The notes beneath the pieces are model-generated. The model searched no databases. It was not told where the DNA came from and saw nothing but the letters and a program-made list of their open reading frames with translations. The position numbers and the translations under genes were made by a program. Of a DNA stretch of 64,000 nt, positions 36,920 through 48,599 are shown piece by piece. Where the stretch lies: contig VCJN01000219.1 in NCBI GenBank assembly GCA_006384855.1, forward strand, positions 1-64,000, read 5' to 3'. Every line of letters begins with the position of its first letter. Positions within the stretch are counted from its first letter, which is position 1. The DNA is from Tetraselmis striata (lineage: Eukaryota > Chlorophyta > Chlorodendrophyceae > Chlorodendrales > Chlorodendraceae).

Positions 36920-38120
36920 CGCTATAGTGCAACTAGCTCTATAGTGCGCTTCCGGGACCGCCTCTTACGCGCTGCGACAGCGTTCCTGGTGACTGATCCT
37001 CCGAGTGAGGGTCGCCTTGGTAAAGTCCGTGAGCGTTCCCCTGAGTACTACGATTCCATGTTCCACATTGCCGCTTGCCGCCCATTTGGCCTTCCGGCGG
37101 CTCATGTCCTCTCCCTTGGCGAGCCCTGCCCTGGTGCTTTTTGCCCCTTCTCGGTACAAGGCATGCTGGCCCGTTTTGAGGATGTTGGTGTGGAATTCAC
37201 TCCTTAAGCTTGGGCGGTCGCGTACGCTGATCACGTGGCACGTTGCTCTAGGGGCGACTCCAATCACGCCGCACACGAGTGGGCAGCACATGGACTTTCC
37301 GACGTTTGCCACGACGTGAAGTCCGCCCCGGGCGTGGGTGTCGAGATCCTCACGGACCCGTCGGTGCTTGTTTCTCTTCCGAAGGGCAGCGACGGCCGGC
37401 CGGCCGATGTTGGGCTTTTTGGGTATTTTATGGTGATATCCGCGGGAACACGGTTGCTCTCGATACCACCATTGCCCCTATCCTCGGCGTGTCAAGCTCA
37501 GATCCAACGACTGCATTGCGGGCCGCATAGCGCCACAAAATAATCGAAAAGTATGACGAGCGTGTCCGAAACGCCGCCGGCATGCTTCGCTTTGTTCCTT
37601 ACGCCGTCTCCGAGTTAGGCTCGTAGGCCTCGCACGTAGAGGCCTTCTTGGTGGAGCTCGCGAAAGCTAGCCACGCGCACGCACACACTGGCCGTGCGCG
37701 TGCTCTAGTCTGCGAGGCGCCGCCGTTTCTCCTTGCTCATCAACATGGCACATGCAGACAACGTTCTTGGCGGGGTCGCGGCGGCGCGCGCGGCACGTGA
37801 TGGTGCTCCTGCGCCCGCGTCGCGTCGCTCGTCGGCATGTGTTGCTATGACCCGGGCCATCGGTTGCAAGCGCACTCGCCGCGGCTGATGGCCTACCCCG
37901 GGGCGGTGGTCCCCATTGGTTTCATGTTTCCCTTTTTGGTCGTTCCTTGGCTTCAATGTTTTCCTTGACCCTTTGGTTCCTTGGCAGCTTTGCGACTTTT
38001 TGGTTCCCTTGGCTCTTCCTTGATTCTTGGCTCCATGGCCTCTTGCTTCAACCTCGGTTTCATGCTTATGTCTCTCATTTGCTGGCAACCTTTCACGGTT
38101 GCTTTTAGTTCTGTTTGTAG
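36920..38120 (+). pseudogene. decayed 3' end of a non-LTR (LINE-type) retrotransposon
   Basis: Broken plus-strand frames carry a pattern typical of the region after reverse transcriptase in plant and algal LINEs: a Cys/His-rich stretch (ADHVARCSRGDSNHAAHEWA), GRPADVGLFGY, ALDTTIAPILG in a shifted frame, then KYDERVRNAAGMLRFVPYAV and VEAFLVELAKASHAHA. At least one frameshift and two in-frame stops are present, so it is dead. Upstream, FRDRLLRAATAFLVTDPPSE belongs to the same run. A block reading CCTCTATAGTG-AAGG followed by a G-run closes the unit near 38160, and the same block recurs near 38745-38782 and in part near 36920. Confidence 0.5.
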
Positions 38121-40257
38121 TGCGCATATGTTAAAGTGAAAGTGCCTCTATAGTGTAAGGGGGGGGGGGGGGGGGGGGGGGGGAGGGGGTTCCCGATCTG
38201 ACATTCCTACCGGTACAGTGAATCCCCCCTACTTTAGCCCAGCGCGGCGCCGGCGCATGTGCTACCGGTACCCCTAACTGTTGTACGTACAATAGCGGCT
38301 ACCGACTACGAACGGTAATGTAGACGTTGCGGTGACACGACTGCGGCCGAGCACACTGGCCCGCCATCTCCGCCTTGCCATTTAAGATGGCGCCCCCAAG
38401 GTGCTTATATATATGGGGAGCACTGTAGGGTTGCCGCCATGGGGCTCGCCAGCTCTCCCGACCTAGACGAGTGTGGTACGGGGAGTTCGTTCTTTTTGAA
38501 TCGCTATAGATCGGGTGCAGCGCACTGAAGACAACCCTCACCCCATTGTTGGCTGGGGTTTGGTATGATGTACGCATGAGGCAGGAGTAAATAATGCACT
38601 GTGTTCTAGTGTTGCAGCAACTGCTCCCCGCCTCTGCAATCATGCCATAGTACCCCCACAATGAATATCCTACCTATATAGTCAATATTCATTGCATAGG
38701 TATGTTGGGCCTACCGCTATAGTTAATACCTCTATGGTGCACCTACCTCTATAGTGCAAGGGGGGGGGGGGGGGGGGGGGGGGTTACCGGGATATTCACT
38801 ATAGAGGTAATGCCATTGTATAAGCAACAAGGCCAGTAGCAGTAAGAATTGTAGATGTGTTTTAGGTTACCCCCCCCCCCCCCCCCCCCCCCCCCCCGAA
38901 AGTTTTGAAGCTGGCTGATGTACTGTGTAAAGTACTATCAACATCAGTGTCCAGGGGAAAAGTGCTACAATTGTCCATATATTGTGTAATGGGCAGCTGC
39001 CACACGTAGGTGTGCATATAACCATGGCATGAGGGCAGCATTCAGAGCACAAACCACACAATTAAAGTAATGTTCTATGGTTGCCCCTCCGGCCCTCCCC
39101 CTCTTGGCGTGTGCCCACAAGCAAGGCCAACTTGAAGTGCCAAGTGGGCACCTCTTCCATCGCATCCCACGGGTTGTCTTGGAGCATGCGGCTGCCACCG
39201 GACTCGCCAGTCACACGGCGCCTCTTCTTGCCCGATGTTGGTGAGCTAACCCGTTCATGCTACACGACGACCACTACATTGTGTTCAACGAGCAAGCCGA
39301 TCCTGCTCTACGGGATAGAGCACGCGCCTAACGGAAAGCACCATGCCGTCCCACTTCACCTCCACCAGGGTTTGCCTGTTGGATACCGACGTGGTGTCAG
39401 CTACCCAAGCAAAAGGTTGGCGACGTGAGAGAGGCGTGGTTGTAGACGGATAGGTACTTATGCTCGGGCCAACAGCAACATGCCGGCCTAGCCGCACCAG
39501 AGGCGGCGGCGGCGGCGGCAATGATGGTGAGGGTTGTGAGGTGCGTGCGGTAAGGCGGTTAGTTGGAGCCGGTAAGCAATGAAAGTGGAAAGTACTAGCA
39601 TCAAAACTTTGGGCGAGGCGGGGCCAGCTATCAACTCCCCCCCCCCCTTCTATTTCGACCGAGATATATATGGCATCTAAAACACATTTACAATTGGTAC
39701 TGGCCCAATCCAAAGGCATCGGAGTTGTCCGTCCTCGCATCGGTAGAGCGGTGGTCTCCTGCTCAGGAGGTCCCGATTTGAATTTGGCTCGATTCGAATC
39801 GTTTCAAAGGGAGGGGCTGTGTGGTTTGCCGAAAAGTCGCGGTTGCTTTGGTTACAGGACTCATTACAAGCCACATGCGTGCAAACAACACATTCGCAGT
39901 ACTTTAGTAGCCTTCAGCGTGAAGTAGATTATCAGGGCAAAATAAAAGGGGTGGGACACCTAAGACAACTGCAGATATAGTCTGAGTCGCCGAGTAGTGT
40001 ACATTTTTATCTGATATGTGTGCTGTAGCGACTGTGTAGTATAGCGACCAAAATGCATATGTACACGCGGTCTTCATAGAACCGTACCAGGTACTGGCAG
40101 GTGTAGTTTATATCATTGGACTCGGACCCCGATGAGCGATCCGCCTGCGTGCTGAGTATTTGTACGGGGTAGCGACTACTCGTACGCATGGACCCCGGCG
40201 GGCGCGGCTACTAACGGCAATAATAAAAGCATAATAACGAACACGGCGGAATATCAT
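38121..40257. other. repeat-rich stretch with a possible decayed coding segment on the minus strand
   Basis: Two CTATAGTG-containing blocks each precede a G-run (38160 and 38760). A C-run lies at 38872-38897. On the minus strand 39420-39075 has protein-like stretches in different frames (QTLVEVKWDGMVLSVRRVLY; MLQDNPWDAMEEVPTWHFKL), with a stop between them. I take it as a decayed transposon gene of unknown type. A tRNA-like sequence at 39725-39800 is listed separately. Confidence 0.3.
39725..39800 (+). other. tRNA-like sequence (possible SINE head)
   Basis: The sequence has TTGTCCG, CTC-GCATCGGTA-GAG (a plausible D arm and A box), GGTCTCCTGCTCAGGAGGTCC (an anticodon-arm-like hairpin with too short a loop) and GATTCGAATCG (near a B box). 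The same order of blocks occurs at 7971-7910. It is more likely a tRNA-derived repeat than a functional tRNA. Confidence 0.4.
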
Positions 40258-40651
40258 TTAGGCGTCCACTTTTTGTGGTATAGGAGACAAATCTGCCCAG
40301 GATTTGGTCTCGGGGGGGGGGGGGGGGGGGGGGACGTTCAGACCATCACTGCTGTCATTACGGTTCATCACCTGAAGTACTGTCTTATGTACTTGTTTCG
40401 TCCCCGCGACGACTCAGATATTGCCGCACCGTATACCAGTAGTCACATGCGGGATGCGGGCCGCTTTTAAGCGGCTTGCTGCGTTGATTATCTAATTCTG
40501 GGGAACTGCCCTTTTTGTAATTCACACCAGTAGTCGCTACCGGTGTACAGCGCGCCAACCGCGCATAAGCGACGGGGCGCCCGCTCATCCGCCATCACAG
40601 CTCCAGCCCGCACACACACTGCTTGTGCGGCGCACTGCGCAGCACCCACGC

Positions 40652-41218
40652 ATGGAGGACCCCACTGTCGCCGCTTCGGTGACTGTGCGTGTGGCTAATA
40701 CCGGTCTGGGCCGGAACTACGACGTGATCTTGGGTAGCACGTTCGACCTGCGCACGGAGAAATGGCTTGCCGAAAACACCTGCGTAGATTGGTTGCGAGA
40801 GGTTCTGCTCGACACGAAGAAGCCTGAGCTGGAGCTGCACGCTGCTCAACTAGACGATTGTACGATCGGCCTGGAAGTCTTGAGGCGCCTTCTATACGTA
40901 CGCTCCGCGAACGGGATATTGTTGACTCGGGAGGGCGGTGATGTGGCGGCTAGTGACGCGACAGTATTTGTCACGAAGAATTGGTCGGCGCTTAATTTCC
41001 TGCGGCTGGTCGGCACCGACAGCACAACCACCCTGCGATACACGCTCACGCCGCCCGAGCCCGCGGCACGCACTGGACGCCAGCCCATCAGCGCCGCACC
41101 GGAGGGGCCCACTGTCCACGAGTCACTGATGTTGAACCATGCCCGGCTGAAGACTCACCTGCCCAGCAAGGTGGCCCAGAGGCGCAATACGGCAACCACA
41201 GCATGTTCAACAACCTAG
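40652..41218 (+). CDS. unrecognised ORF in the 40.3-kb TIR element
   Basis: This frame opens with MEDPTVAASVTVRVANTGLG and runs 188 codons to a stop at 41218. It has no motif I recognise. The first about 110 residues look folded, with alternating hydrophobic stretches such as LEVLRRLLYVRSANGILLT and ATVFVTKNWSALNFLRLVG, followed by a Pro/Ala-rich linker. Coding-like sequence continues in other frames (MFNNLVDLFVAHGVCTKHLE; an RGG-box-like GGRGGRGRRGGRGSKGGRTG near 41480-41545), so an intron or frameshift probably separates the segments. Given its place in the element it may be an accessory or transposition protein. No function is assigned. Confidence 0.4.
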   Translation: MEDPTVAASVTVRVANTGLGRNYDVILGSTFDLRTEKWLAENTCVDWLREVLLDTKKPELELHAAQLDDCTIGLEVLRRLLYVRSANGILLTREGGDVAASDATVFVTKNWSALNFLRLVGTDSTTTLRYTLTPPEPAARTGRQPISAAPEGPTVHESLMLNHARLKTHLPSKVAQRRNTATTACSTT

Positions 41219-41568
41219 TCGACCTGTTCGTTGCGCACGGCGTGTGCACTAAACATTTGGAAACCGAGTGTGATCCAAGATCTAGCGTTGTATCAGCAAG
41301 TGCAGAAGATGCGCATGCCAACCCCTATCCCCAAGGCCGGTCTTGAAGGTGGGCAGAGCGACAAGCTCAGCTACATGTCCTTTGAGGATTGCAGCCTCCA
41401 GCCCTTCACGATAGAACATCAACCCTCCATGGTTGCCAAGCAGAAAGCAAAGGAGGCATCATTCCATGAGTCACCTGGTGGCCGTGGAGGCAGAGGCCGC
41501 AGAGGAGGCCGTGGGAGCAAAGGTGGCCGCACAGGCCGGGGCGCATAGTTGGTACAGCCCAACCAGAG

Positions 41569-42062
41569 ATGCATGATAACTGCTTGGAGATTTCTACACC
41601 CGGAGGCGCACCCTTCCATTTGCAACTGGCCAAGGGCACTGTGCAGTGCAAGGATTGTGCCAAACCTCCCGTCATTTTCTCGCTGAGGGCACCCAGCACG
41701 ATGCAGCCGTCACATACCAGTGAGGAACAGCCACCCAGCATAGCAGACATCGCAGCTTGCAGGCGCATTGCAAAGGATGTTTTGCAAGATGCTATTGCCA
41801 GCCAAGACTATGTGTGTGGTTGCCAACCACTCCCAGAGGAGCATCCCTTCCACGACATCTTCTACACTGCCAGGATCTGGAGTGCCATATGCATGTGGAG
41901 CCACAGTTTTACTCCAAGCGTGGCCGGATTCCCCAGGTTGCATCTTGGTCAAACCCCTCCTTGTGCTCTCAATGTGTTGGTGATTTAGAGGCCATTGTTG
42001 AAGAAGGCATTCCCTTCAGCACTATCCTGCCGTTGTGTGACAAGTGCAGAGTGAGGGTGTGA
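41569..42062 (+). pseudogene. broken Cys-rich ORF in the 40.3-kb TIR element
   Basis: The first frame (41569 onward) contains CKDC. After a frame change near 41865, marked by YTAR being followed by LECHMHVEPQFYSKRGRIP in another frame, the second contains CSQC and CDKC and stops at 42062. The three C-x2-C pairs suggest a zinc-binding domain. The frame change means it is either disrupted or spliced. I do not recognise the family. Confidence 0.35.
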
Positions 42063-43083
42063 AGTATCCTATCAGAAGTAGGATCAGGATGTCCCAGGCT
42101 AGGGCCGCCATTGCAACGCATGCGGCGCAGGCAGCCGCACACAAGGCCAACATGGCCACCGGAGTGTCTAGGAAGCGTCCCAGGGCGGAGACTTAGGTGG
42201 CATAGACATTCACTCCAAGTCCATGTAAGTAAAAGGGCCAAAAGACCCTCCCCCACCCAATATCTTGACCCCCTGAAGGGCTTCTGCACATGGCCCAAGG
42301 CCACATGTGCCATTTTTGAACATTGCATTGCCCTACTACATGCTATTATTGCACCATAGCCTCCCTCTCAATAAAATAAGCATGCATGGTTGGAGTTGCA
42401 TCATTCTTGCGTGCGCAAGTGCCCTAAACAAGGAATCGGGTGATGGTCTAATTGACTTGGGGGGGGGGGGGGGGGCAAATCTGGGGGGGGATTGTCTCCT
42501 AAACCACAATATATAAAAGTGGACGCCTTACGGAAAAGTGAATAAACATGTCTTCTCACTGCCACAGAAGCATTTATTAATGAGCCGGACACTGAACCGC
42601 GCGGTGCGCGCATATGTACCCCGGTCCTCGCTCTCCCTGCGCCCCTCGCGGGGCGCGTAAAGCCTAGCGTTCTACCCGCACAGCTAGGGCTTACACGCCC
42701 GCCAGCCGCGCGGTGCAACGATATCGCGGTGCAACGATATATCGTTTCAAATATTGAAATACATGTACCCAACAGTGACACTGCGCAGTCGCCGCGCGCG
42801 AGGTACCGGTAGGAGTTCAAATCCAGAGAGCAGAAAATAAGGATCGCGCTCGCACTGATTTTCCATTTACGGCCGTCCTCTGCCCTCGGCCGCCCTCTTG
42901 TAGTGCTGCCACCACTCGGCAATATAGTCCGCACCATGCTACCGGCGACTACAGAATGCACCACGGGGTCGCATAAAGGACGCATCAGACGGTATAGGCG
43001 CATAACAAAGGTCCCAAAGGGGTCGAATGGTGTGCAAAAGATGTTGTTGGCGAATCTTGTGTCACGCACACCCTCGGCGAGCG

Positions 43084-43485
43084 TCACGCGGCGACATGTC
43101 GCGCCACCGTCGGGAGGAGAGCCAAGCGAGGCTCCCCCGCGCAACGAGCCTCAAGAACCGCCCTCGCCCGGCGAGCAGCATGAGGCTCACGCCCCGAAGC
43201 CCAAATGGGATCGGATGAAGCCTCGTGACCGGCAGCTTTTGCGCGTCTCTTGCGACGGCCGCGAGGCCCATTACGTTGTGCCGGCACACAAGACTCAAGC
43301 ACACAAATCACCACAGCTACAAAGACTTTGTCATAGTGGGTTTCAGATTCGTGAAGTGCTATGCCAATGCGGATGGTAATATGCTCGGTTGATGCGACTG
43401 CGCTAGGGGGTTGTGACGAATCTCCAAACCGGAGAGCATGCTTTCCGGACGCGGACTGGCCAGGTCGCACTGTGGCGGAGGTCAA
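43084..43485 (-). CDS. unrecognised ORF in the left foldback arm
   Basis: A 133-codon frame starts MTSATVRPGQSASGKHALRF and includes HITIRIGIALHESETHYDKV and FVAVVICVLESCVPAQRNGP. Its mirror copy lies at 49475-49777 and keeps the frame for about 95 residues with few changes. The frame points outward, towards the left terminus. Downstream on the same strand, conserved protein-like sequence continues in other frames (RFANNIFCTPFDPFGTFVMR, TIAEWWQHYKRAAEGRGRP in the right copy). No family is recognised; a decayed transposition protein is one possibility. Confidence 0.35.
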   Translation of the reverse strand: MTSATVRPGQSASGKHALRFGDSSQPPSAVASTEHITIRIGIALHESETHYDKVFVAVVICVLESCVPAQRNGPRGRRKRRAKAAGHEASSDPIWASGREPHAARRARAVLEARCAGEPRLALLPTVARHVAA

Positions 43486-43499
43486 GGGGACATGTGCGG

Positions 43500-45000
43500 T
43501 AGTATTATATCACCCACGGTCGTTCATACAAGTATGTCGTTGTTAATATCATCAACCCCGGACCATATGTCCCGACCGCAAGCTATATCGTATCAACGAT
43601 AAATCGTTACACGTGCGGTAGCTTTTCATCACCCACAATCGTTAAAACGAGTATGTCACCAACCCGTGCAGTAGTCACGCTATATCGGGTCAACATGACA
43701 TCGTTACAAGTCATGAACGGCGGACATTATGTCCTGACAGTATTAGTAAGTAACTAATATATCACGATAACGATTTATCGTGTCAACGTTAAATCGTTAC
43801 AGGTGCGGTAGTATTTTATCACCCGCGGTCGCTCACACAAGTATGCCGCTACTACATCATCAACCCCGAACGGTATGTCCCGACCGCACAGTGTTAGTCA
43901 CGCCATATCGTGTCAACGATAAATCGTTTCAAGTGCGGTAGTTTTTCATCACCCACAATCGTTAATACGAGTATGTCAACAACCCGGACATTAGTCAGCA
44001 CGCTATATCGGGTCAACGTGGAATCGTTACAAGTCGTGAACGTCATACATTATGTCCCAACAGTATTAGTAACGATATATCGTGTCAACGTTAAATCGTT
44101 GCAAGTGCGGTAGTATTTATGATGATGATCGTTCATACAAGTATGTCGTTGTTATCATTAGCCTCGGACAATATGTCCCGACCGCACAATGTTAGTCACG
44201 CTATATCGCAGTGTCAACGATAAATCGTTTCAAGTGCTGTAGCTTTTTATTTCCCAATATAATCGTTCATGTACGAGTATGCCAGTAGTCAGCACGCTAT
44301 ATCGGGTCAACGTGACATCGTTACGTTGTGGTGACATCCCAACCCAACCTGTTCCACTCCACCTAAGTCGTGAACGCCGGACATTACATCCCGAGAGTAT
44401 TAGTAACGATATGTCGTGTCAACGATAAATCGTTACATATGAAGTAGTAGTATTTTATCAGCCACGGTCGTTCATACAAGTATGTCGGTGTTATCATCAA
44501 CCCTCGACAGAAAGTCCCGACCGCACAGTGTTAGTCACGCTATGTCGGGTCAAGAACGATAAATCGTTACATGTGATGAAGCTTTTAGTACCCACAATCG
44601 TTCATAGGAGTATGTCACCAACCCAGGCAGTAGTCACGCTATATCGGGTCAACGTGACATCGTTACAAGTCGTGAACGCCGGACATGTCTCAACAGTAAT
44701 AGTAACGATATATCGTGTCAACGATAATTCGTTACAGGTGTGGTAGTGTTTTTTATCACCCACGATCGTTCGTACGAGTATGGCCGTGTTATCGTGCTAT
44801 CATCAACCCCGGACTGTGTTAGTAACGATATATATTGTATCAACGATATGTCGTTACAAGTGCGGTAGTAAGTTAATTGTCTCCCACGTCCATACACATA
44901 TTCCATCATCAACGCCGGAGAGTGTGTCCGTATAGCGCACAACAGTGTTAGTAATGATGTATATTGTGTCAACGTTAAATCGTTACAAGTGGGATGTTGT
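43500..45000. repeat. tandem array in the left foldback arm, higher-order unit about 310 bp
   Basis: Monomers of about 150 bases alternate in two types, giving a period near 310. Landmarks such as TATGTCG-TGTTATCATCA with a following CCCGGAC-like block recur near 43530, 43840, 44140 and 44480. Each monomer carries a short palindrome around AACGATAAATCGTT and a CGATATATCG-like core, and the motif TCGTTCATACAAGTATG. Confidence 0.8.
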
Positions 45001-45004
45001 ACAT

Positions 45005-45135
45005 GGTGATGGAGCATTGGCGGCGGCGGAGGAGGAGGCGAAGGTGGAGGAGGAAGAGGAGGAGGAGGCATGAGGAGGAAGAGGCATCGGCGGAGGAGAC
45101 GGAGGTAGAGGAGGAGGAGGAGGAGGAGAAGCATG
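45005..45135 (+). repeat. GGA/GGC purine-rich simple repeat, left arm
   Basis: An interrupted (GGA)n tract; its mirror (TCC)n tract lies at about 48435-48570 in the right arm. The long open frames it creates on both strands (Pro/Ser- or Arg/Glu-rich) are artefacts of the repeat. Confidence 0.85.
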
Positions 45136-46349
45136 CCGACGGGATGAGGGGAGGGGGGGGGGGGGGGGGGGGCGTTCCTACGGCTGTCAACAAAAGAGAC
45201 ACATATGGGCATCTTCGCATGCACCGTAGCAGTTGATACCGGCATTATTGTAATTTAGTACTTACCTACTAGCTTTGCAACAATCTACGAGTCGTAGAGT
45301 GGTGCGTTAGGTGATGTTGGGGGGGGGGGGGGGGGGGGGGGGGTGGGCGAGACGGCATGCCTCGTGTCAGCGCGGAAGTAAGCAAAGTATCAAAGCTGTG
45401 TGCAGTTATTTACACTTGATGTGCACACACTGGGTCAAACTGTAATCACGTTTTATCGTTGCCACGAATACTCGTGTAAGGCCGATGGTGAAAGCCAGAA
45501 TCTAAAGCGGGTGAGCCTAACACGAGATGGCGTTGACACGTGCATGAGTGCAATGCATCCGTAACGGCGGTGGGAAATCATCCAGGGAAGTCGGGTGAGG
45601 GTAGGATGTAGAGTGGCATTGTTGATGTCAACATGAAGATGCAACACATGTAATTCTGCCCGTTGCCCGCAGCTCGCTGTCCGCTCCCCGTTGCCCGCCG
45701 CCCGCTGCCCCCTGCCTTCTCGCTCACATGATGCCGTACCTGCGTATACACGACTAATCGGGTTCACGATTACTCGTGTTTATCCTTAGCAAACCGCTAA
45801 CTAACACAGGGCTCCAGCCTATTCTCGCCCATGCGCACGATGTGCTTGACCATCGCTATTGTTCGCTCGGGGCATCCCGCTTTCAATCCGGGGTTGATGA
45901 AGTTGATGAAAACACGCAAGTCTTGAAAACCCTAAAGCCTAAGGTGACAAGAAACAACTACCTCACATGTAACGATTCAACGCTGACACCGCAAATCATT
46001 ACTAAGATTGTGTTGCGACGATATACCGTTGCGCCGATGATAGATGGTGTCTATTACGCCGAAAAATACTGCAACCGGCGAGTAATCGTGTCAACGATAC
46101 GTCGTTCACACAGGTCATATAAGTCCTGCGCTCTGGCTCCGACCATGTAGTTATCGTGATGCGCCGCGGCGGGGTGTCGCGTGCATGGGGGAGTTTGACG
46201 AACCGGATTATTGATGGGTGGGTGGGGGGTTGGGAATGGGGGTGTGATGAACCGACACCATGGGAGTACGTTGGAGTGACATACTCAGGATGGGCGCGTG
46301 GCGTATCTCGGAAAATGTGCGATAGTACACGCAACGCGCTGTTGCGGTG

Positions 46350-47240
46350 ATTACCAAACGTGCCGACGCAAAATATACATATGCATTATTATCACATCCC
46401 AAAATGGCGAGGGAATCGCAACACTGTATGTGCAATGACGACACCTTGCAACGCCGACGACGCCATTTTGGTAGATAATGTGTGACGCCGAGTACGGCTG
46501 TTGATTTATATTATTACACACCGTGTGATTATTACCACATGCATGTGCCCATGTGAAACCGGCGTCATGCATTATCTCCCAAATGGCGAGGGAAACGCAA
46601 AACGATATGTGCAATGACGACACCTTGCAACCCCGACGTCATTTTGGTAGATAATGTGTGACGCCGGGTACGGCTGTCACTTTATTTATGGTATGTTACA
46701 CACCGTATGATTATTACCACATGTGCCCATCTGAAATTGTCTTCATACATTTACCTCCCAAAATGCCGTACGAATCGTAACACTGTTGAATGTGTAATAT
46801 CGACACCTTGCAACCCCCGCGCTATTTTGGGAGAAAATTTGTTAAGCCAGGTACGGTTGTCATTTTATGTTATATTACACACCGTGTGATTATTACTACA
46901 TGTGCCCACGGCGTCATGCATTATCTCCCAAAATAACGCGGGGGTTGCAAAGTGTCGTCATAGCACATACAGTGTTACGATTTGTCCGCCATTTTGGGAG
47001 ATAATGCATTAAGCCGGTTTCACGTGGCAACATGTGGTAATAATCACACATACGGTGTGTAATACCATATATGCTGCCCTAATAATCACACATACGGTGT
47101 GTAATACGTATATTGACAGCCGTACCTGGCTTCACACATTATCTCGCCGAAAAACGCGGGGGTTGCAAGGTGTCGACATTGCACATGCATTGTTACGACC
47201 CCCTCGCCATTTTGGGATGAGATAATAATGCACATGTCAT
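46350..47240. repeat. central inverted array of roughly 200-bp units at the foldback axis
   Basis: Units contain CATTATCTCCCAAAATGGCG, GCAATGACGACACCTTGCAA and ACACACCGTGTGATTATTAC. They read one way up to about 46930 and as reverse complements after it, so the axis of symmetry lies there. The left side has about three units and the right side about two. Confidence 0.75.
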
Positions 47241-48599
47241 ATATTTTGCGCAATCTCCGCAATAGCGCATCGCGTGTACTATCGCACATTTTTCCGAGAT
47301 ACGCCGCCCTTCCTGAGTATGTCACTCCAACGTACTCCCATGGAGTCCGTTCATCACACCCCTCTCCCCCCCCCCCACCCACCCATCAATCCGGTTCGTC
47401 AAACTCCCCCTGCTTCTGCACGCGACACCCCGCCGCGGCGCATCACGATAACCACATGGTTTCGGAGCCAGAGCGCATGACGTATATGACATGTATGAAC
47501 GACGCATCGCTGACACGATTATTCGTTGCAGTATTTTTTCGGCGTAGTAAGAAACACCATCTATCATCGGCGCAACGGTATATCGTCGCAACACAATCTT
47601 AGTAATGATTTGTGGTGTCGACGTTAAATCGTTACATGTGAGGTACTTGTTTCTTGACACCTTAATTAGGCTTTAGGGTTTTCAAGACTTGCGTGTTTTC
47701 ATCTACTTCATCAACCCCGGATTGAAAGCGGGATGCCCCGAGCGCAAAATAGTGATAGTCAAGCACATCGTGCGCATGGGCGAGAATAGGCCGGAACCCC
47801 GTGTTACGGGTTTGCTAAGGATAAACACGAGTAATCGTGAACACGATTAGTCGTGTATGCGCAGGTACGGCAGCATGTGAGCGAGAAGGCAGGGGGCAGC
47901 GGGCGGCGGGCAACGGGCAGCGGGCAGAATTACATGTGTTGCATCTTCATGTTGACATCAACAATGCCACTCTACATCCTACCCTCACCCGACTTCCCTG
48001 GATGATTTCCCACCGCCGTTACGGATGCATTGCACTCATGCACGTGTCAACGCCATCTCGTGTTAGACTCACCCGCTTCAGATTCCGGCTTTCATCAGCG
48101 GCCTTACTTATACGAGTATTCGTTGCAACGATAAAACGTGATTACAGTTTGACCCAGTGTGTGCACATCAAGTGTAAATAACTGCACACAGCTTTGATAC
48201 TTTGCTTACTTCCGCGCTGACACAAGGCATGCCGTCTCGCCCCCCCCCCCCCCCCCCCCCCCCCCAACCATCACCTAACGCACCACTCTATGACACGTAG
48301 ATTGTTGCAAAGCTAGTAGGTAAGTACTAAATTACAATAATGCCGGTATCAACTGCTACGGTGCATGCGAATATGCCCATATGTGTCTCTTTTGTTGACA
48401 GCCGTAGTACTGCCCCCCCTTCCCGTCGGCATGCTTCTCCTCCTTCACCTCCTTCTCTACCTCCGCCTCCTTCGCAGCCGCCGCCGATGCCTCCGATGCC
48501 TCTTCCTCCCCATGCCTCCTCCTCCTCCTCCTCCTCCACCTCCGCCTCCTCCGCCGCCGCCGCCGATGCCTCCATCACCCTATACAACATCCCACTTGT

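Larger units (their letters stand above)
40261..42527 (+). mobile_element. 2.27-kb DNA element with TIRs and a TTA target duplication
   Basis: The ends are imperfect inverted repeats. The left begins GGCGTCCACTTTTTGTGGTA and continues TAGGAGACAAATCTG. The right end, reversed, reads GGCGTCCACTTTTATATATT, then GTGGTTTAGGAGACAA. TTA directly flanks both sides (40258-40260 and 42528-42530). TIRs starting GG with a 3-bp TWA duplication are characteristic of PIF/Harbinger elements, but no DDE transposase is visible inside. The interior carries plus-strand frames listed separately. G-runs lie just inside both ends (about 40312-40333 and 42460-42476). Its right end abuts the foldback structure that starts at 42531. 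Confidence 0.75.

Noticed and set aside
36660..36930. Arg/Gly-rich open frames near 36.7 kb
   Set aside because: They consist of GACG-type short repeats and a G-run, with no conserved sequence.
39725..39800. A functional tRNA gene
   Set aside because: The anticodon stem-loop and T arm do not pair properly, and a diverged relative at 7.9 kb points to a repeat family.
43500..45000. CRISPR-like array
   Set aside because: Repeats and spacers are not distinct: whole 150-base monomers repeat. The genome is eukaryotic and the array is mirrored in the other foldback arm.
44975..45245. Pro/Ser-rich and Arg/Glu-rich open frames (mirrored at 48.3-48.6 kb)
   Set aside because: They come from the (GGA)n/(TCC)n simple repeat and have no start context or conserved neighbour.
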